Of a stretch of DNA of 38,784 bases, positions 32,776 to 38,784 are shown piece after piece. This DNA is from an uncultured Bacilli bacterium. Lineage in GTDB: Bacteria; Bacillota_I; Bacilli_A; RF39; UBA660. A program made the translations under genes and the position numbers. Position 1 is the stretch's first letter. Each line of letters begins with the position of its first letter. Below the pieces are notes generated by a model. That model saw nothing but the letters and a program-made list of their open reading frames with translations. It was not told the DNA's origin and did no database searches. The stretch spans positions 1 to 38,784 of the forward strand of contig CAJTKV010000017.1 of the NCBI GenBank assembly GCA_910577075.1, given 5' to 3'.

Positions 32776-33533
32776 TTTCCGTGTTAGCAAGTGGATCAGA
32801 GGGAAATTCAACTTTGATTCAGACAAAGAATAAGAAAATCTTAATAGATTTGGGAATGAATAATAAATATATTACGACAAATTTAGAGGAGCTTGGAATA
32901 GCTCCTTCCGAAATAGATATAGTTTTGATAACGCATACCCATGCAGATCATACAGGTGCTATGAAAGTTTTCTTTAAACATAATACACCAATGGTCTTTC
33001 TAGATAAAGAAATGATGAGTGAACTAGAATTTTTGCAAGATTATCCGAATTTATGTTTTGATGAAGGACCTTTAAATTTTACTGGGTTAACGATTGAGAT
33101 ATTTAAGACAAGTCATGATGCTCCAGGAAGTAGAGGATATATCATTAAAGAGGGAAATTCCTCCTTTGTCTATGTTACCGATACGGGATATATAAATTAT
33201 AAATTATTTGAGAAATTATCAAATCATAATTTATATGTCTTTGAAAGTAATCATGATGCTGAATTATTAATGCATGGAAGGTATCCTGCTTGGCTTAGGG
33301 CAAGAATCTCAAGTGATGTTGGCCATCTTTCAAATAGTCAAGCTGGATTTTATCTTAGCAGATTGATTGGACCAAATACAAAGGAAGTTGTGTTAGCACA
33401 TATATCCAAGGAGAATAATGATCCGGAGTTAGCTCTTGCTACGGTTAAAGAAGCTTTAGAGGAAAATCATGTAGATTTTGATAATTTTGTGGTTGCTAAA
33501 CAAAGAGAGAGAACGGATTGTATTGAAATATGA
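32769..33533 (+). CDS. walJ: WalJ/YycJ-type metallo-beta-lactamase-fold hydrolase
   Basis: 254 aa with the metallo-beta-lactamase motif HTHADH at 56-61, further metal ligands in DTGY (about 139-142) and in AHISKENNDPE near the C-terminus. YycJ/WalJ is usually encoded at the end of the walRK operon and is a predicted nuclease with a role in coordinating division and replication in streptococci and bacilli. The two-component genes are absent here. Start ATG overlaps the M23 stop by 7 nt, and its stop overlaps the rlmH start by 4 nt (ATGA). Confidence 0.88.
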   Translation: MLVSVLASGSEGNSTLIQTKNKKILIDLGMNNKYITTNLEELGIAPSEIDIVLITHTHADHTGAMKVFFKHNTPMVFLDKEMMSELEFLQDYPNLCFDEGPLNFTGLTIEIFKTSHDAPGSRGYIIKEGNSSFVYVTDTGYINYKLFEKLSNHNLYVFESNHDAELLMHGRYPAWLRARISSDVGHLSNSQAGFYLSRLIGPNTKEVVLAHISKENNDPELALATVKEALEENHVDFDNFVVAKQRERTDCIEI

Positions 33534-33964
33534 TTAGAATTATATGTGTAGGAAAAATTAAAGAAGAATATTTATCTTTAATGATAAATGATTATTGTAA
33601 AAGAATAAATAAGTACCATAAACTTGATATTATTGAACTTAAAGATAGTAATATAAAAGATGAAGGGGATTTAATATTAAAGCATATTAAACCATCAGAT
33701 TTTATTGTAACTATGGAAATAGATGGTAAGATGATGTCTTCAGTGGAGTTAGCTACTAATATCGAATCTTGGTTAACGCATTATTCTTCAATAACATTTA
33801 TTATTGGAGGATCTAATGGAATTGATGAGAGAGTTAAAGAATTATCTAAATTTAAATTGTCATTTGGATTAAATACATATCCGCATGGATTATTTAGAGG
33901 AATTCTTTTGGAACAAATATATCGTTCATTTAAAATATTAAATAATGAAACATATCATAAGTAA
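33530..33964 (+). CDS. rlmH: 23S rRNA (pseudouridine1915-N3)-methyltransferase RlmH
   Basis: 144-aa SPOUT-family methyltransferase acting on helix 69 of the 70S ribosome. IICVGKIKEEYL at the N-terminus, the SAM-binding knot at FIIGGSNGID, and the C-terminal signature NTYPHGLFRGILLEQIYRSF ending in YHK. The knot has GGSNG where most homologues have GGADG or GGAYG. It is translationally coupled to walJ through the ATGA overlap. A terminator follows at 33971. Confidence 0.93.
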   Translation: MIRIICVGKIKEEYLSLMINDYCKRINKYHKLDIIELKDSNIKDEGDLILKHIKPSDFIVTMEIDGKMMSSVELATNIESWLTHYSSITFIIGGSNGIDERVKELSKFKLSFGLNTYPHGLFRGILLEQIYRSFKILNNETYHK

Positions 33965-33970
33965 TTTAAG

Positions 33971-33998
33971 AAAAGATTTCTTGGTAAATCTTTTTTTT
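33971..33998 (+). terminator. Terminator of the dnaB-walJ-rlmH operon
   Basis: AAAAGATTT, loop CTTGGT, AAATCTTTT and more Ts: 9-bp perfect stem. Confidence 0.86.
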
Positions 33999-33999
33999 G

Positions 34000-34027
34000 T
34001 TGATAAATATAACAACGATGTTATAAT
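34000..34027 (+). promoter_or_regulatory. Promoter of the 34056 gene
   Basis: TTGATA (34000-34005), 16-nt spacer, TATAAT (34022-34027). Confidence 0.65.
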
Positions 34028-34055
34028 ATGGATACTTTTAGAGGGAGAGATATTT

Positions 34056-34397
34056 ATGTATATGACGAGTTTAGATATTATGTGGCAATATTTACATGAT
34101 CAAAGTAATTGTGTTGATGAATATCTATTTGTGACTGATCCTTATCGCTATACATCTGCTTTTGTGGATATGTTAGTGAGAAATCCAGAAGTTGTTCCAC
34201 AACTTAAGAGCAAAATGCATATGGAAAGAATGAGTTCTGGTGTTTTTGGATTATTTATGCGTGATGGTTATGGCTTAGCAGAATATCGCGTTATTAAAAT
34301 GATGAGAATTGATGCCTTTCATGATTTTTTAGCTGATGAATTTCTTGAATTAATAAATTTTGAACAGGGATCTAAATTAAGTAAAAATATTAGATGA
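34056..34397 (+). CDS. Small hypothetical protein, 113 aa
   Basis: Soluble and Met/Tyr/Asp-rich. LDIMWQYLHDQSNCVDEYLF is predicted helical; VDMLVRNPEVVPQLKSKM and the rest continue as helices. No family recognised. Start at ATG 34056 after GGGAGAG; the longer upstream frame overlaps rlmH and the terminator and is not credible. Its own promoter is at 34000-34027. ung begins 33 nt later. Confidence 0.6.
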   Translation: MYMTSLDIMWQYLHDQSNCVDEYLFVTDPYRYTSAFVDMLVRNPEVVPQLKSKMHMERMSSGVFGLFMRDGYGLAEYRVIKMMRIDAFHDFLADEFLELINFEQGSKLSKNIR

Positions 34398-34430
34398 AAA
34401 TATGTTACAATGGTTGTAGAGGTAATTTAA

Positions 34431-35096
34431 ATGATAGGAAATGATTGGGATAAAGTTTTATCAGTTATAGAAAGTAGTGAAGGATTTAAAAAATTTATGG
34501 ATGTTGTTAATCATCAATATGAGATTAATACAATATATCCTATAAAGGAAAATATCTTTAATGCATTAAAATTAACTAGTTATGAGAATACAAAAGTTGT
34601 TATAATGGGACAAGATCCTTATCATGGAGAAGGGGAAGCACATGGCTTATCTTTTTCTGTGCAAGAAGGAATTAAGTTACCGCCAAGTTTAAAAAATATC
34701 TATCAAGAATTAGAAAGTGATTTAGGAATTAAACCATCTAAAAGTGGTGATTTAACGAAATGGGCAAAAGAGGGAGTTTTACTTTTAAATAGCACTTTAA
34801 CTGTTGTAAAAGATACACCTAACTCCCATAAGGATTTAGGCTGGTCTTTATTTACAGATTATATAATAAAAACTCTCAATGAAAAAGAGACACCAGTAGT
34901 TTTTATTCTATGGGGGAATTTTGCAAGAAGCAAAAAAGCATTCATTACAAAATCGCATCACTTAGTTATTGAAAGTGCCCATCCTTCTCCTTTTAGTGCA
35001 AGAAATGGATTCTTTGGAAGTAGGCCTTTTTCAAGAACAAATGAGTTTTTAAAGAAAAATAATATAAAAGAAATTAATTGGGATTTAAACAATTAA
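34431..35096 (+). CDS. ung: Uracil-DNA glycosylase
   Basis: 221-aa family 1 enzyme that removes uracil from DNA. Water-activating loop GQDPYHG (D62, H65), uracil-stacking and binding region SFSVQEGIKLPPSLKNI, LLNSTLTV, and the minor-groove loop ESAHPSPFSA with H184. Length matches the family. GTAGAGGTAA is the ribosome site. It is a stand-alone gene ending in a terminator. Confidence 0.95.
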   Translation: MIGNDWDKVLSVIESSEGFKKFMDVVNHQYEINTIYPIKENIFNALKLTSYENTKVVIMGQDPYHGEGEAHGLSFSVQEGIKLPPSLKNIYQELESDLGIKPSKSGDLTKWAKEGVLLLNSTLTVVKDTPNSHKDLGWSLFTDYIIKTLNEKETPVVFILWGNFARSKKAFITKSHHLVIESAHPSPFSARNGFFGSRPFSRTNEFLKKNNIKEINWDLNN

Positions 35097-35102
35097 TGGT
35101 GC

Positions 35103-35123
35103 GCACCAAAATGGTGCTTTTTT
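35103..35123 (+). terminator. Terminator of ung
   Basis: GCACCA, loop AAA, TGGTGC, then six Ts. Confidence 0.8.
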
Positions 35124-35173
35124 CATAAATGCAACCTGTAGTTGCGCAAACAAATGTTTTTTGTGCTAAATTG

Positions 35174-35210
35174 TCACATCATATTAGGCAAATGTGAATA
35201 TAATTCACAT
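35174..35210. promoter_or_regulatory. Triple half-site operator upstream of the secreted-protein gene
   Basis: TCACAT (35174-35179), then a perfect palindrome ATGTGAAT-ATA-ATTCACAT (35192-35210). A TATAAT sits inside the palindrome. Its centre is about 42 bp upstream of the start expected from the extended -10 at 35229-35237, a typical activator position. CRP-type (TGTGA-N6-TCACA) and Rex-type (TGTGAA-N4-TTCACA) boxes are similar, but the spacing here is one base longer than either. Confidence 0.55.
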
Positions 35211-35228
35211 CCCCTTTTATAAAAAGTG

Positions 35229-35237
35229 TGTTATGAT
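35229..35237 (+). promoter_or_regulatory. Extended -10 promoter of the secreted-protein gene
   Basis: TGT directly before TATGAT (35232-35237) is an extended -10; no good -35 lies 16-18 nt upstream, as expected for an activator-dependent or extended -10 promoter. Confidence 0.55.
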
Positions 35238-35259
35238 GCCCTTGAGGAGGTGAAATAGA

Positions 35260-35688
35260 ATGAGAAAGCGTATATTAATCTTAGCAGTATTACTATTAGT
35301 TCCAACTATGGTTTTTGCTGCAAAGGATGGAGGAATTACTGCTTTGAATGTTCCGCCAGGAAAGAAAGTTGCAACCCCAACTTATAATTTCAACGGAAAG
35401 AACCACAATTTGCATATCCCTATTACTGAAGTAAGAAAGCCTGCTAATCCACAAAAGACGGTTATTGCTTCTTTTAGACATGTGTGGTATTCGGCAAGCC
35501 CTCAACAAAAAGAAGTTGTGGAAAAAAACACTGCTGCTGGAACGTTTTTGTGCGTATCTATGCCAGAACAAACAAGTGGTAATTATCATTATGAGTTTGC
35601 TGGTTATAGTAATGCTTTTGGGCGCAAAGTTTCTTATCAAGAGTATGCAGGATTTATTTCTGACCAGGTTCTTCTTGATAGTTATTAG
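35260..35688 (+). CDS. Small secreted protein heading an ABC-transporter module
   Basis: 142-aa precursor with a clear Sec signal peptide (MRKRILILAVLLLVPTMVFA, cleavage before AKDGG). The mature part (about 122 aa) is rich in Tyr, Ser, Pro, Asn and Lys with a single cysteine and no membrane segment; motifs such as ASFRHVWYSAS and NYHYEFAGYSNAFG do not match a family I know. AGGAGGTGA is the best ribosome site in the window, so expression may be high. It is followed by a hairpin and an ABC ATPase with two FtsX-like permeases. Bacteriocin, surface factor or transport substrate are possible; none is shown. Confidence 0.7.
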   Translation: MRKRILILAVLLLVPTMVFAAKDGGITALNVPPGKKVATPTYNFNGKNHNLHIPITEVRKPANPQKTVIASFRHVWYSASPQQKEVVEKNTAAGTFLCVSMPEQTSGNYHYEFAGYSNAFGRKVSYQEYAGFISDQVLLDSY

Positions 35689-35701
35689 TTAACGATGGTG
35701 A

Positions 35702-35726
35702 AAAGAAATCCAGTGTGGATTTCTTT
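35702..35726 (+). terminator. Hairpin between the secreted-protein gene and the ABC genes
   Basis: AAAGAAATCCA, loop GTG, TGGATTTCTTT: 11-bp perfect stem but only a broken T run (TTTCTTTCT reading from inside the stem). It would act as a leaky terminator, reducing expression of the transporter genes relative to the secreted protein. Confidence 0.65.
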
Positions 35727-35750
35727 CTACCAATTATTTTGGAGGTAATT

Positions 35751-36437
35751 ATGAAAATTATAATAGAAAATGTATCAAAGACATTTATAAAAGATAAAGA
35801 AAAATTGAATGTATTAAAGAATTTATCTGTTACATTTGAGTCTGGAAAACTTTATGCAATAGTTGGTAAAAGTGGAGCAGGCAAATCAACTTTTTTAAAA
35901 TGTTTAGCTGCACTTAATAAAGCTGATTCTGGAAGTATATATTTTGATGATATAGAAATAAACAAATTAAATGATAAAGAGATATCTAGATTCCGCAATG
36001 AAAAAATTGGAATTGTATTCCAAGAATTTAATTTGCTCGAATTTTTAAACACTTATGAAAATATAGCTTTACCTCTTGTCATAAATGGCAAGTATAAGTT
36101 GGAAGACGTTGAGCTGAAAGGTAAGGTTGGAAAATTATTAGAATTTGTAGATTTAAGCGATAGAAATAAACATTATCCAAAGGAACTAAGTGGAGGAGAA
36201 CAACAAAGAATAGCTATTGCCCGTTCTTTAATTAATGATCCTGATGTAATTTTTGCAGATGAACCAACAGGAAGTATTGATAAAGGAAATAGTACAAATA
36301 TATTAAAACTATTAAAGAAAATATCTAAAGATAAATGTGTTATTATTGTTACACATGATGACAATGTATTAAAGTATGCTGATGAGATTTATAATTTAAA
36401 GAATGGATGTTTGGAAAAATATGAATCTAAAAAATAA
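35751..36437 (+). CDS. ABC transporter ATP-binding protein, MacB/LolD type
   Basis: 228-aa ATPase of an FtsX-type exporter. Walker A GKSGAGKST at 39-47, Q-loop Q91, signature LSGGEQQ at 146-152, Walker B VIFADEPTGS (D170, E171), switch His in VTHDD. The short length and DEPTGS fit the MacB/LolD/FtsE group, which drives mechanotransmission or peptide export rather than classical import. Start at ATG 35751, GGAGGTAATT upstream. The next gene begins inside its last 17 nt. Confidence 0.9.
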   Translation: MKIIIENVSKTFIKDKEKLNVLKNLSVTFESGKLYAIVGKSGAGKSTFLKCLAALNKADSGSIYFDDIEINKLNDKEISRFRNEKIGIVFQEFNLLEFLNTYENIALPLVINGKYKLEDVELKGKVGKLLEFVDLSDRNKHYPKELSGGEQQRIAIARSLINDPDVIFADEPTGSIDKGNSTNILKLLKKISKDKCVIIVTHDDNVLKYADEIYNLKNGCLEKYESKK

Positions 36438-37632
36438 ATTTAAATTTATAAAAAAACAAGATAAAAATAAAAGTACAGTTGTTATTCTTGTTTTACTTTC
36501 TTTAATAGTTTTAACATCATTTTCTGTTTCTAAGACTTTTGATAATTTTTATGCTAACGATGTATTAAAATCCTTTGATAATACTTACTATTTTGGTGGA
36601 TGGGCTGATATAGATTCTGATTATCCCGATTTAAGAGGATCAATGGATAAATTAAAAAAAGTAAAATATGTTAAAGATGTTTTCTCAACATCTGAAAGTG
36701 AATACATAGTAGATGTTAAAAAAGTTGGAGATAAAGAAATAGATGGACAAGTGCGCTTAATTGGTCAAACAGAGGAAGATTTAAGAAAAATATCAAATAA
36801 TAAGTATAAAGATAAATATTCAATAATATGTCACAAAGATTTTTATCCAGGAATTGATCATGAAACTAACAATTGGATTTCAAGAAGTAAAATTATATCT
36901 ATGAATAAATATAAAGATTCTACAATGAAAATACAATATAAAAATTTGAAAAGTAACGAGAAATTTGAAGATAATCTAAAAATTGTAGAAGTGTTGAAGA
37001 ATGATATTAATAAGGTTGATGAAAATATTTGTTATGCTTCTCGTGAATTAATGTGGGAGATTTATCAAAAAGAATTTAAGGAAGTAAATGAAGATACACT
37101 TTGGGAGGATTTTTTGGTTGATTACGATATTAACCATTATGCTGAAGTAGAAGAAGAATTTAAAAAACTTGGGTATTGGGTATCAAATGAAAATTTTTAT
37201 GATTTGGAATTTAGTTTGTTTGATAATGCTTATAAATTAAAGAAGATATTGTTTGTGGTAAGTATAATTATAGTCGGATTATTTATGTTAGTATTTAACA
37301 AGAATAGAATAAAAGATAAGATAAAGACTTATAGTATATTAAAGACATTAGGAATGAATGATAAAGAGTATAATAACCTTCTTGATTTGGAAAATGTTTT
37401 ATTGGTAGTTAAGAGCTTTTTAATATCTTTAATTATTGCTATTATTATTTATTTGATAAAAGTAATAATTAGATATTTTTATCCATTCTTTTTGATGAAG
37501 ATAAATATTTTATTTGATTGGATGTCACTTATTATATATTATTTAGCAGTGTTAATATTGTTATGTATAACTAATTATATATATTTTAAAAAGATAAAGA
37601 AAAAGAGTATAGTAGAAAATTTGGGTGAATAG
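36421..37632 (+). CDS. FtsX/MacB-like ABC permease, copy 1
   Basis: 403 aa with the MacB/FtsX topology: one N-terminal membrane helix (about 20-38), a large extracytoplasmic domain (about 40-270, opening after the signal anchor with DYPDLRGSMDKLKKVKYVKDV), then three helices (roughly 270-290, 325-349, 366-386). YSILKTLGMNDKEY near the second helix is a typical FtsX coupling segment. Start at ATG 36421 is confirmed by the paralogue downstream, which also begins MNLKNKF. It overlaps the ATPase gene by 17 nt. Two permeases per ATPase suggests a heterodimeric pump. Confidence 0.85.
   Translation: MNLKNKFKFIKKQDKNKSTVVILVLLSLIVLTSFSVSKTFDNFYANDVLKSFDNTYYFGGWADIDSDYPDLRGSMDKLKKVKYVKDVFSTSESEYIVDVKKVGDKEIDGQVRLIGQTEEDLRKISNNKYKDKYSIICHKDFYPGIDHETNNWISRSKIISMNKYKDSTMKIQYKNLKSNEKFEDNLKIVEVLKNDINKVDENICYASRELMWEIYQKEFKEVNEDTLWEDFLVDYDINHYAEVEEEFKKLGYWVSNENFYDLEFSLFDNAYKLKKILFVVSIIIVGLFMLVFNKNRIKDKIKTYSILKTLGMNDKEYNNLLDLENVLLVVKSFLISLIIAIIIYLIKVIIRYFYPFFLMKINILFDWMSLIIYYLAVLILLCITNYIYFKKIKKKSIVENLGE
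37512..37565 (+). repeat. Direct repeat, copy in permease 1
   Basis: 54 nt identical to 38731-38784, covering part of the last membrane helix. The repeat may extend past the window edge. Confidence 0.95.
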
Positions 37633-37636
37633 GTGT

Positions 37637-38784
37637 ATGAATCTAAAAAACAAATTTGAATTTATAAAAAAACAGGATAAAAATAAAAGTACCGTTGTTA
37701 TTCTTGTTTTACTTTCTTTAATAGTTTTTGTAGCGTTTTCATTTTCTAAAACTATTAATTATTATGTGGAAAAATCGGTTTCAGGTGAATTTGATTATAA
37801 TTATTATTTTGCTGGACTTTTTGAATCTACTGATAATTATCCAGATTTACGTGAGTCTATGGACAAACTAAAGAAAATTAAGTATGTTAAAGATGTTTTT
37901 TCTACATCTGAAAGTGAATATATTGTTGGTGTTAACAAATTAGGTGATAAAAAAATGGATGGTTATGTTCGTTTGGTTGGTCAGACAGAAGAAGATTTAA
38001 AGAGAATATCTAATAATAATTATAAAGATAAGTATTCCATAATATGCCATGAAAATTATTATCCAAACATTGATGCAGATACAAATATATGGGTTATGAG
38101 AAACAAATTTATATCAATGAAAAAATATAAAGGTTCAGTTATGAATATATCTTATGCACATTTAAAAACTCATGAGAAGTTTACTGATAATTTAAATATA
38201 GTAGAGGTATTGAAAAATGATAAAGTTCAAATAGATGAGAATGTTTGCTTTGCATCTCGTGAGTTACTATGGGATATATATCAAAAGGAATTTGATGGAG
38301 TAAATGATGATGATTTTTGGGAAGATTTTTTTGTTGATTATGATTTAGAACATTATGATGAAGTTGAATCTGAGTTTAATAAATTGGGATTTTCTGTTTC
38401 AAGAGAGAATAGAAATCGTTTGGATGATTTTACATTACCAAAATTTTTGGCTAAGCTTAAATTAACACTTCTTTTTGCTAGTGTAATTGTGATAGGGATA
38501 TTTATTTCTGTATTTAATAAAAACATAATAAAAGATAAGGTAAAAACTTATAGTATATTAAAGACACTAGGTATGCATGATAAGGAATATAATAATTTGC
38601 TTGATTTAGAAAGTATTTGGATAGTTATAAGAGGTTTAATTGCATCAATTATAGTCTCATTAATATTTAGCTTTATAGTTGTGATAATTAGATATTATTA
38701 TCCATTCTTTTTGATGAAAGTATATTTAATATTTGATTGGATGTCACTTATTATATATTATTTAGCAGTGTTAATATTGTTATG
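37637..38784 (+). CDS. FtsX/MacB-like ABC permease, copy 2 (cut by window edge)
   Basis: Reading frame open from ATG 37637 (AGGTG just upstream, 4 nt after the stop of copy 1) to the window end, 382 codons, so it should end within about 25 codons beyond it if it matches copy 1. Same architecture as copy 1. The first 92 nt differ from copy 1 by four substitutions (one changes Lys8 to Glu), the outer domain is well diverged though alignable (DNYPDLRESMDKLKKIKYVKD), and the last 54 nt are identical. A tandem duplication with divergence in the outer domain is clear. Confidence 0.88.
   Translation, partial: MNLKNKFEFIKKQDKNKSTVVILVLLSLIVFVAFSFSKTINYYVEKSVSGEFDYNYYFAGLFESTDNYPDLRESMDKLKKIKYVKDVFSTSESEYIVGVNKLGDKKMDGYVRLVGQTEEDLKRISNNNYKDKYSIICHENYYPNIDADTNIWVMRNKFISMKKYKGSVMNISYAHLKTHEKFTDNLNIVEVLKNDKVQIDENVCFASRELLWDIYQKEFDGVNDDDFWEDFFVDYDLEHYDEVESEFNKLGFSVSRENRNRLDDFTLPKFLAKLKLTLLFASVIVIGIFISVFNKNIIKDKVKTYSILKTLGMHDKEYNNLLDLESIWIVIRGLIASIIVSLIFSFIVVIIRYYYPFFLMKVYLIFDWMSLIIYYLAVLILL
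38731..38784 (+). repeat. Direct repeat, copy in permease 2
   Basis: 54 nt identical to 37512-37565, reaching the window edge. Confidence 0.95.

Noticed and set aside
35192..35210. Canonical CRP or Rex box
   Set aside because: The spacing between half sites is one base too long for either consensus.
35296..35640. Minus-strand reading frame opposite the secreted-protein gene
   Set aside because: No ribosome site or promoter, unusual composition rich in Ser, Ile and Arg, and it lies wholly antisense to a gene with signal peptide and strong ribosome site.
35260..35688. Lactococcin-972-type bacteriocin
   Set aside because: Size, signal peptide and adjacent ABC genes fit loosely, but the typical Trp/Tyr/His pattern of that family is not present and the permeases are FtsX/MacB-like of about 400 aa rather than the larger bacteriocin-associated membrane protein.
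1..38784. tRNA, rRNA, CRISPR arrays, insertion sequences, prophage genes
   Set aside because: No cloverleaf or T-loop GTTCGANTC with partner arms, no regularly spaced repeats, and no transposase, integrase or phage structural motif was found on either strand.

Overview
The window is AT-rich and gene-dense. Most genes sit on the + strand, separated by short intergenic gaps with strong rho-independent terminators and sigma-A-type promoters (TTGNNN, about 17 nt, TATAAT), which points to a low-GC Bacillota / Mycoplasmatota-type bacterium. UGA is a true stop: prfB (release factor 2) is present and carries the classical +1 programmed frameshift, so this is not a code-4 Mycoplasma or Spiroplasma. 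The small gene set and a threonyl-tRNA synthetase lacking its editing domain would fit a reduced, host-associated lineage of uncultured gut Bacilli, but no species can be named from this sequence.

Layout. 1-4.6 kb: membrane-anchored XRE regulator, anchored thioredoxin-like protein, a small hypothetical gene, then an ECF sigma factor / one-pass membrane protein / exported protein operon. 4.57-6.5 kb: thrS with an unusual leader (strong promoter, Thr-rich mini-ORF, terminator, second mini-ORF inside a hairpin). 6.5-11 kb: zinc-ribbon membrane protein plus TPM protein, prfB, YitT-type membrane protein, lipoprotein. 11-16.4 kb: hypothetical, AbiD/AbiF-like HEPN protein, HtrA protease, a two-domain unknown, ychF. 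16.4-24.9 kb: membrane and soluble unknowns, rpsF-ssb-rpsR with a probable S6:S18 leader, two class-I glutamine-amidotransferase-fold hydrolases, a DUF3419-like protein. 25-29.4 kb: SDR dehydrogenase, rarA behind a LexA-like box, YgjV-like protein, unknowns flanking a perfect inverted repeat. 29.5-35.1 kb: rplI-dnaB-M23/LysM/G5 peptidase-walJ-rlmH, then ung. 35.2 kb to the end: a secreted protein, an ABC ATPase and two tandem FtsX/MacB-like permeases, the second cut off by the window edge.

Many of these genes (htrA, ychF, rpsF-ssb-rpsR, rplI-dnaB, walJ, rlmH) cluster near oriC in Bacillus-type genomes, so the window probably comes from an origin-proximal region into which lineage-specific genes are interspersed. 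The points most worth a second look are the thrS leader together with its editing-less enzyme, the secreted-protein/ABC/duplicated-permease module with a palindromic promoter element, the HEPN Abi gene with a hairpin upstream, the LexA-like box on rarA, and the 28.76 kb inverted repeat that contains two opposed DnaA-box-like sequences.
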